Shown: positions 59,595-64,000 of the stretch, piece by piece
How positions within the stretch are numbered: the stretch's first letter is position 1
Layout: each line of letters begins with the position of its first letter
Made by a program: the position numbers and the translations under genes
Notes under the pieces: generated by a model
Told to the model about the DNA's origin: nothing
The model's input: the letters and a program-made list of their open reading frames with translations, nothing else
The model's database searches: none
Source: Mycolicibacterium sp. P1-5
GTDB taxonomy: Bacteria; Actinomycetota; Actinomycetes; Mycobacteriales; Mycobacteriaceae
DNA: 64,000 bases
Reading direction: 5' to 3'
Assembly (NCBI RefSeq): GCF_008329565.1
Contig: NZ_NPKT01000005.1
Coordinates: forward strand, 164,842-228,841

Positions 59595-60278
59595 CTATGC
59601 GGCGGAGCAGGCTGACGTCGGCAGGCGCATCCGCGCAACCTGGGCGACAGTCACGCGGCGCGACTCGTCGGCCAGTTCGTCCCACATCGAGATCCAGAAC
59701 CTCGAAGTGGGCGGCTGAAGTAGGTCTTTGACCTTGTTGTCGAGGATGGGGATCAGTCGTGGTCGTTTGGCGGCGAGCAGCTTGCCGGCGATGACCCAGT
59801 CGACGCCCGGCAGGGTGCGCAACAGTGTGTGCAGTTCGGCCGCCGGACCGTCCTGCAGTGTCTCCCGGGAGGCGTCCCAGGTGTCGACTGAGGGCGGTAT
59901 CCGCCGAAGCAACGCGTTGTACCGATCAGGTTCGGTGACAAGCAGTTTGGCTGCAGCCTCAGGGGGCACCTGGACGCTGAGTGTCTCGACCGCGACTAGG
60001 TCGGAGGAGTCGAATCGGTTGGGGTCGCCGACGGCGCCGAAATGTTCAAACCAGCGGCGGGTGAAACTCGTGAAGTAACGGTCGTAATCCTCGCTAATAT
60101 GCTTGGCGTTGGCTTCGAACCAGTCGGCGAGGTCGAAGCCGAATCGGCGTTGCGACGACAATGCTGATTCTGTTGCCGCGACGGTGTCCGCCTCGGACTC
60201 GCGGACCGCGTTTGCGAAAGCCTGGGAGAAGTTGGTCTGCTGGCCGCTGCCGGGGAACGGAACGCGGACAGAGCTCAC
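59595..60278 (-). CDS. DUF6308-like hypothetical protein with a helix-hairpin-helix-like stretch
   Basis: 227 residues, GTG start. The central region LRTLPGVDWVIAGKLLAAKR resembles a helix-hairpin-helix DNA-binding loop, and is followed by PRLIPILDNKVKDLL. The family is common in actinobacteria and has no assigned role. It is transcribed opposite to its neighbours. No signal peptide or membrane helix is visible. Confidence 0.75.
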   Translation of the reverse strand: MSSVRVPFPGSGQQTNFSQAFANAVRESEADTVAATESALSSQRRFGFDLADWFEANAKHISEDYDRYFTSFTRRWFEHFGAVGDPNRFDSSDLVAVETLSVQVPPEAAAKLLVTEPDRYNALLRRIPPSVDTWDASRETLQDGPAAELHTLLRTLPGVDWVIAGKLLAAKRPRLIPILDNKVKDLLQPPTSRFWISMWDELADESRRVTVAQVARMRLPTSACSAA

Positions 60279-60309
60279 GGGCAGTCGAATCCTTGAGCGT
60301 CGACTTCAC

Positions 60310-60417
60310 ATGAATCTGGTGTGCGCCGATTGTGAACCGGACGTTGGCGTGCTGCTCGCCGTGTGCCGCCGTCATATCGGGTTCACGCGGAATACGGACG
60401 TCGCCGAACGTAGGTGA
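60310..60417 (+). CDS. Possible micro-protein with a zinc-knuckle pattern
   Basis: 35 residues: MNLVCADCEPDVGVLLAVCR, then RHIGFTRNTDVAERR. A CxxC pair and a CxxH pair 10 residues apart would make one zinc finger. There is no clear ribosome site, so this is tentative. Confidence 0.3.
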   Translation: MNLVCADCEPDVGVLLAVCRRHIGFTRNTDVAERR

Positions 60418-60462
60418 CCCATTTTGGTGTGATGTGTAGCACATTTGATGTCATATCGATTC

Positions 60463-60489
60463 GGCGATGTTGCATTTCCCAACATTGCC
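60463..60489. repeat. Inverted repeat upstream of the RHH-like gene
   Basis: ggcgatgttg (60463-60472) and caacattgcc (60480-60489) pair over 10 positions with one wobble and a 7-base loop. It sits in an AT-rich stretch for this genome, about 105 bases before the RHH-like gene start, so an operator is possible. Confidence 0.45.
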
Positions 60490-60594
60490 GTGTGCCACGC
60501 CCCCCCGGTTCGTTGAGTGATAGATGGCTGCCCGGCGGAGAGAATTTCCGCCAGCGGTAAACATTCGGTTGCCGAGGCAGCCGACACGCCTGAC

Positions 60595-60849
60595 ATGGCA
60601 TTGACGCTGTTTGCTGGATTCGGCCGTTATTTTCCCGGATATGAACCGGTACTGCGTCGGGACGTTCCCGTGACTCCGCGCCAGGCGCCTCGCCTGCAGC
60701 GAGTGCGGGTGGAGCTGAGGCTGTTCCCGGCGACGGCGGAGGCGCTGTATCAGCGCGCGGCGGAGTGGAACGTGTCGGTCTCTGAAGCCGGCAAGCGTCT
60801 GATCGATGCCGGCCTGTCCAGCACAGCGGACTCCACCGAGAAGCTCTGA
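60595..60849 (+). CDS. Putative ribbon-helix-helix-like small protein
   Basis: 84 residues from ATG 60595. After a variable N-terminus, RLQRVRVELRLFPATAEALY ... VSVSEAGKRLIDAGLSS has the strand-helix-helix spacing of RHH or MobC-like DNA-binding proteins. No strong ribosome site is visible and the frame is open upstream to 60517, so the start is uncertain. Its position before a recombinase/transposase pair suggests a regulator or accessory factor for the element. Confidence 0.55.
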   Translation: MALTLFAGFGRYFPGYEPVLRRDVPVTPRQAPRLQRVRVELRLFPATAEALYQRAAEWNVSVSEAGKRLIDAGLSSTADSTEKL

Positions 60850-60950
60850 CAAGAGGGAACTTTCGAGGCGGCGCCATCGGCGCCAACCGGCCACATCCAC
60901 CGACGAGGCGAGTAGGAGAAGGGAGACAGACCCGAAGCCGATAACAGTGA

Positions 60951-60971
60951 ACGCCCTCCACAGGAGGGCGT
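60951..60971 (+). terminator. Hairpin 1 of a tandem pair
   Basis: acgccctcc (60951-60959) pairs exactly with ggagggcgt (60963-60971) around a 3-base loop, 100 bases after the RHH-like gene and 100 bases before the leader peptide start. Confidence 0.65.
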
Positions 60972-60992
60972 AGAGACCGTAAACGCAGACGA

Positions 60993-61014
60993 GGCCGGGG
61001 TTGCCGCCCCGGCC
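60993..61014 (+). terminator. Hairpin 2 of a tandem pair
   Basis: ggccgggg (60993-61000) pairs exactly with ccccggcc (61007-61014) around the loop ttgccg, 21 bases after hairpin 1. Neither hairpin has a T-run. Together they could terminate transcription or regulate the downstream leader. Confidence 0.65.
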
Positions 61015-61072
61015 GTCGCGCGCGGCGCTGAGCCGCAATTTCAGTATCCAGATGTTCCGTTGAGGAGGAACT

Positions 61073-61141
61073 GTGTTCATTTCAGCCTGTTTGCTCAATC
61101 ATGTCAACGACATGCCCGGTGTGTCGCGGGGGTGGCGCTGA
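61073..61141 (+). CDS. Putative 22-residue leader peptide
   Basis: GTG start 4 bases after a strong ribosome site (aggagg, 61063-61068), encoding MFISACLLNHVNDMPGVSRG plus WR. Its stop overlaps the next ATG by one base (tgatg), so the downstream gene, which lacks its own good ribosome site, is probably translated by coupling. Confidence 0.5.
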   Translation: MFISACLLNHVNDMPGVSRGWR

Positions 61142-62217
61142 TGAGCCGGCACCCCGCGATGGCGGCGGCATCCGCTGAAGATCCCGGGCCTGGCACACCG
61201 GGCGTGCAGGAGGCGGTGCCGGACGTCCCCGTCGTCAAGGAGCCCGTCGAACGTCTGGTGCTGCCCACCTTGAAGCCCGAGATCGATCCGGAACGCTATG
61301 AGATGTTGGCGCGGATCACGACTCTGCGCGGTATCGACCAACGATTCGCGGTGTGGGCGATCGAGGTGGCCAGACGCTTGTGGTGCCTGACCGCCGTGTC
61401 CACCGCGTACACCGACCACCATGCAGTTCGTGCCGTGGCGCGGTACCTTGCCCTCGACGCGGCCCGGTTGGGCGCCTTTTCGTACAAGGCGTCCCTTCGG
61501 CGGGCCAATGTCCAAGCCCACCTGAAGTATCTCGAGGTGCGTAGGGGAGACCGCGGGCTCCGCACGCTCATGGGTCAGCTTTACGCCGTCGGCCGTCTGG
61601 TCCATCCCGGGGAGTACCCGGTGCCGCAGTCACTGGCTCAGCCACATCACTACCGAACACCTGCGGCGAGCCTGGGTCTGGTCGAGGAACTGTACGCGCT
61701 CGCGCCGATCCTGCCGACGGCGCTCTCGGGGCGATTGTTCACCGTGCTCGACTGCTGCCTGGGCGCCGGTGCCCGACCCGCGGATTTCAAAGAGCTAACG
61801 GGCAATTCGATCACCGAGGCCAGCTGGGACGGTGACACCGTTGCGGTGGTGCGCCTGCCCAACCTTGCCGGCGGCACACGCCTGGTGCCGGTGGGAGACG
61901 CAAAGGCCAGTGAGCGTCTGCTGACGTTGGCCGACTGCAAGAAATCCGAGTACCTACTGGGCTCCGCCGGCGGACTCGTTGAACGCAACGCGGTCAATCG
62001 TGTCGCCGAGAAGCTCCGCAAACGCGGCCTCCCTGGGGTGGACGCCGCAGCGCTGCGGAATCGGTGGGTTCTCGACATGGCCGCCCGAATCCCGGCGGCG
62101 CTGATGCTCCAGCTCGCCGACGTCACCACCGCACAAATCCTGTCCGATCAACGCGACCAATTACCCACCTTCGGCCTGCAACATGCCATCGCCCTGACCA
62201 AGGAGAACGTGCTGTGA
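61141..62217 (+). CDS. Degenerate tyrosine-recombinase-like protein
   Basis: 358 residues from ATG 61141. The C-terminal half resembles an integrase catalytic domain: CLGAGARPADFKELTG matches box I (R212), and AALRNRWVLDMAARIP matches box II, where the usual HxxR has become A..R (R306/R308). The terminal LADVTTAQILSDQ takes the place of the LGH...Y region, but the nucleophilic Tyr is missing. It may therefore bind DNA without cutting. It overlaps the DDE transposase-like gene by 4 bases (gtga), implying they act together. Confidence 0.7.
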   Translation: MSRHPAMAAASAEDPGPGTPGVQEAVPDVPVVKEPVERLVLPTLKPEIDPERYEMLARITTLRGIDQRFAVWAIEVARRLWCLTAVSTAYTDHHAVRAVARYLALDAARLGAFSYKASLRRANVQAHLKYLEVRRGDRGLRTLMGQLYAVGRLVHPGEYPVPQSLAQPHHYRTPAASLGLVEELYALAPILPTALSGRLFTVLDCCLGAGARPADFKELTGNSITEASWDGDTVAVVRLPNLAGGTRLVPVGDAKASERLLTLADCKKSEYLLGSAGGLVERNAVNRVAEKLRKRGLPGVDAAALRNRWVLDMAARIPAALMLQLADVTTAQILSDQRDQLPTFGLQHAIALTKENVL

Positions 62218-63917
62218 TAAGCGACTTCCAGCCCGCATATCGGTTGTCGGACAACATGTTCCGCCAAGCCAAAATCATCATCCAACGATCCGGCGCGGCG
62301 CCGCTGATCGACAGCTACCTCGAACCCGGCAGCGACCGACCACACACCCGGCGAGGGGTCAACTACACCATCGACGCCGTATTGACCTGTGCGCTGAGCC
62401 TAATCATGCTCGGCAGAACCCCGAGCTACAAAGCCATCCTCAACGCCATCGGCGACCTATCCGCGCGTCAACTTACCGAAGTCGGGATGTGCGGCCAGGA
62501 TCTCTCCCGCCTGTTCGGGCCCCGAGAAGATCAAGACCGCGAGTATCACCGGTTCGAACGCTGGCTCACCCGCCGACTGAGCCCTCTGGATTCACAACCC
62601 GACCAGCCCGCCCAGCGAATCACCAATGACGAGCACCGTGCCATCGTGAACAGCCGCACCCCACAACAACTGCAGGACTACGCGCAAGCCGCCCAGCGGC
62701 TGCGCATCGTGATGAACAAGATCGTCGCCGGATCGATTCGCGACCCCCAGCCCAACGAGGCCCGCGGGGACATCGTCGCCGATGAAACGATCTACGACCT
62801 CGCCGGACCGTCAGCAGGGTTGGGATCGAAGGATCGTCTCCACCGAGGTGCCTGCTACTTCGGCGCCTACTACGCCCGCGACGACAACCCCAAGGGACCC
62901 TTCAGCGAAGACGCAAAAGGCACCGGCAAACGCGGATTCGGCGTCGGTGTGACAGTCGTCGTACGCGTCGGCCCGCCGAACAAACTGCACGCCGTCGCAC
63001 CAGTCATCCTCGCGATGGATGTCCACCAGCCAACCTCCGGTAGCCCCGAAGCCCTCGACACCTGCATCGAGCACATGAAGGCCAACGGCCTTGACACCAG
63101 ACCGACCGGTCACGACAGCCACCCACGGGTGACTGTCGACATGGGCTACAACCCCAAACGCGAGTGGGTCCCCTTCCTGATCAAGCACCGTTACAGCCCC
63201 GTCGTCCGATTCCCCAGCCACTGGACCCTGACAGAAGCCTCGTCAAACCCGCCCGGATCATCGCTCACCGCGCCACCGGGGCCGATCCAGTTCGCCGGGT
63301 CCTTCTACTGCCCCGCCGCACATGACCTCCTACGCAAGCACAGCGTTCCCAAGACCCGACAACTGCGTGAGAACAGCAAGTGGGCCGAGCACGATCGCCA
63401 ACTCGCAGCCGTGCTCCCGTTCCTGATGGGCACAAACTCGCGCCCCATCATCAACGGAAAACCCGGACGCCCACGCCTGGGCGAAGAACGTGAACTGCAG
63501 GTTAAAGCAGAACTGGTCTGTCCCGCCGTCCAATTGCGGGTGCAATGCCCCTTGAAGCCAGCATCCATGGACCGCGCCGCCTTCGGCACCCCGCTCGCGA
63601 CACCGACCTGGCAGGCCCATGAGCGCACCTGCTGCCAGCAGTCCACGCTGCGGGTCACCCTGACCAAGCCTCAACTCCAGAAAGCCACCTGGGGAGGCCC
63701 GGTTGTCAGCACCTGGGAGCACGCCATCTATTTCGAAGCCGCGCGCAGCGCCACTGAACAACGCTTCTCGCTACTGAAGTCGCCCCACATCACCAACCTC
63801 ACCCAGATGAAATCCGGGCCCAGGCGCGAACCCATCGTCAAAATCGTGCTGGCACTGGCCATCGCGGCGACCAACCACCAGATCCAGCAGACGCACTCCA
63901 CTGTCAGCTCCGGTTGA
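62214..63917 (+). CDS. DDE transposase-like protein (IS4-like YREK signature)
   Basis: 567 residues, GTG start overlapping the preceding gene by 4 bases. Candidate catalytic residues are D190 in VADETIYDLAG, D309 in VTVDMGYNPKREW and E515 in ARSATEQRFSLLK; the last stretch fits R(3)E(6)K of the IS4-type signature (R511, E515, K522). Cys residues at about 460-480 (CPAVQLRVQC) suggest a metal site. It is much longer than a typical IS transposase and is coupled to a recombinase-like gene, so it is probably an element-specific transposase rather than a simple IS. No terminal inverted repeats were found in the window. Confidence 0.72.
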   Translation: MISDFQPAYRLSDNMFRQAKIIIQRSGAAPLIDSYLEPGSDRPHTRRGVNYTIDAVLTCALSLIMLGRTPSYKAILNAIGDLSARQLTEVGMCGQDLSRLFGPREDQDREYHRFERWLTRRLSPLDSQPDQPAQRITNDEHRAIVNSRTPQQLQDYAQAAQRLRIVMNKIVAGSIRDPQPNEARGDIVADETIYDLAGPSAGLGSKDRLHRGACYFGAYYARDDNPKGPFSEDAKGTGKRGFGVGVTVVVRVGPPNKLHAVAPVILAMDVHQPTSGSPEALDTCIEHMKANGLDTRPTGHDSHPRVTVDMGYNPKREWVPFLIKHRYSPVVRFPSHWTLTEASSNPPGSSLTAPPGPIQFAGSFYCPAAHDLLRKHSVPKTRQLRENSKWAEHDRQLAAVLPFLMGTNSRPIINGKPGRPRLGEERELQVKAELVCPAVQLRVQCPLKPASMDRAAFGTPLATPTWQAHERTCCQQSTLRVTLTKPQLQKATWGGPVVSTWEHAIYFEAARSATEQRFSLLKSPHITNLTQMKSGPRREPIVKIVLALAIAATNHQIQQTHSTVSSG

Positions 63918-63920
63918 ATT

Positions 63921-63953
63921 GTGAGCAGCCTGTTCCGGTCGAAAGGTGAGCAG
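63921..63953. repeat. Short direct repeats, possible insertion-sequence end
   Basis: gtgagcag occurs at 63921-63928 and again at 63946-63953, 25 bases apart, right after the transposase-like gene and before the window ends. Multiple short direct repeats are typical of IS21-family ends, but the rest of the element would lie outside the window. Confidence 0.3.
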
Positions 63954-64000
63954 GTGTGCTTACGGGGTTGAGTCTGCCTGACGGTCGACCTCCACGGAGG

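Noticed and set aside
25714..64000. Second copy of the tRNA-Leu 3' end as the far attachment site
   Set aside because: I did not find a repeat of the T-arm/acceptor sequence by eye in the window; the far end may be beyond it.

Overview
The window is a stretch of the chromosome of a mycobacterium, most likely a rapid grower (Mycolicibacterium type). It begins inside dnaA. The conserved origin-proximal order follows: dnaA, oriC, dnaN, gnd, recF, a DUF721 gene, gyrB, gyrA, a DUF3566 gene, tRNA-Ile, tRNA-Ala, cwsA, ppiA, crgA, a DUF881 gene, trpG/pabA, and the pknB-pknA-pbpA-rodA-pstP-fhaB-fhaA signalling and cell-wall cluster. GyrA has Ser at the quinolone-determining position where M. tuberculosis has Ala90, as in mycobacteria of the fortuitum/aurum kind.

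Positions 1-25713 are core genome. 1-11251 handles replication initiation, the sliding clamp, recombination repair and DNA gyrase. 11321-15773 holds tRNAs, division and cell-shape factors (CwsA, CrgA) and small envelope proteins. 15757-25404 is the minus-strand Ser/Thr kinase operon: two kinases (PknA, PknB), their phosphatase (PstP), two phosphothreonine-reading FHA proteins, and the RodA/PbpA elongation synthase pair. Most genes there overlap by 4 bases.

After tRNA-Leu (25631-25713) the usual mycobacterial gene order stops, and about 38 kb of accessory DNA fills the rest of the window. It contains: (i) 25886-35035, a type I restriction-modification operon (hsdM, hsdS, hsdR) followed by a translationally coupled methylase-like gene whose C-terminal part carries a HEPN-type RNx4H motif; (ii) 35342-36313, a DUF4365 nuclease-like gene; (iii) 36674-37647, a phage/ICE-style XRE repressor plus ImmA-type peptidase pair with operator repeats; (iv) 37768-43785, small and hypothetical mobile-genome genes and an AAA ATPase with a frameshifted partner; (v) 44257-58868, a 14.6-kb five-gene operon; (vi) 59204-64000, small genes, tandem RNA hairpins, a degenerate tyrosine-recombinase-like gene coupled to a DDE transposase-like gene, and possibly the edge of another insertion element.

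The five-gene operon at 44257-58868 is the most remarkable item. It encodes an LCAT-like alpha/beta-hydrolase (lipase), a caspase-STAND NTPase-WD40 protein, a pseudokinase-Upf1/COG1112-type helicase, a PLD-fold protein with a winged-helix start, and a GHKL ATPase. All four gene junctions overlap by exactly 4 bases (ATGA or GTGA), so the products probably act as one complex or pathway. The kinase-helicase plus PLD pair resembles the Mokosh anti-phage system. The caspase-STAND-WD40 and lipase components look like an abortive-infection arm. I read it as a composite, probably undescribed, conflict system; function is inferred only from domains and context.
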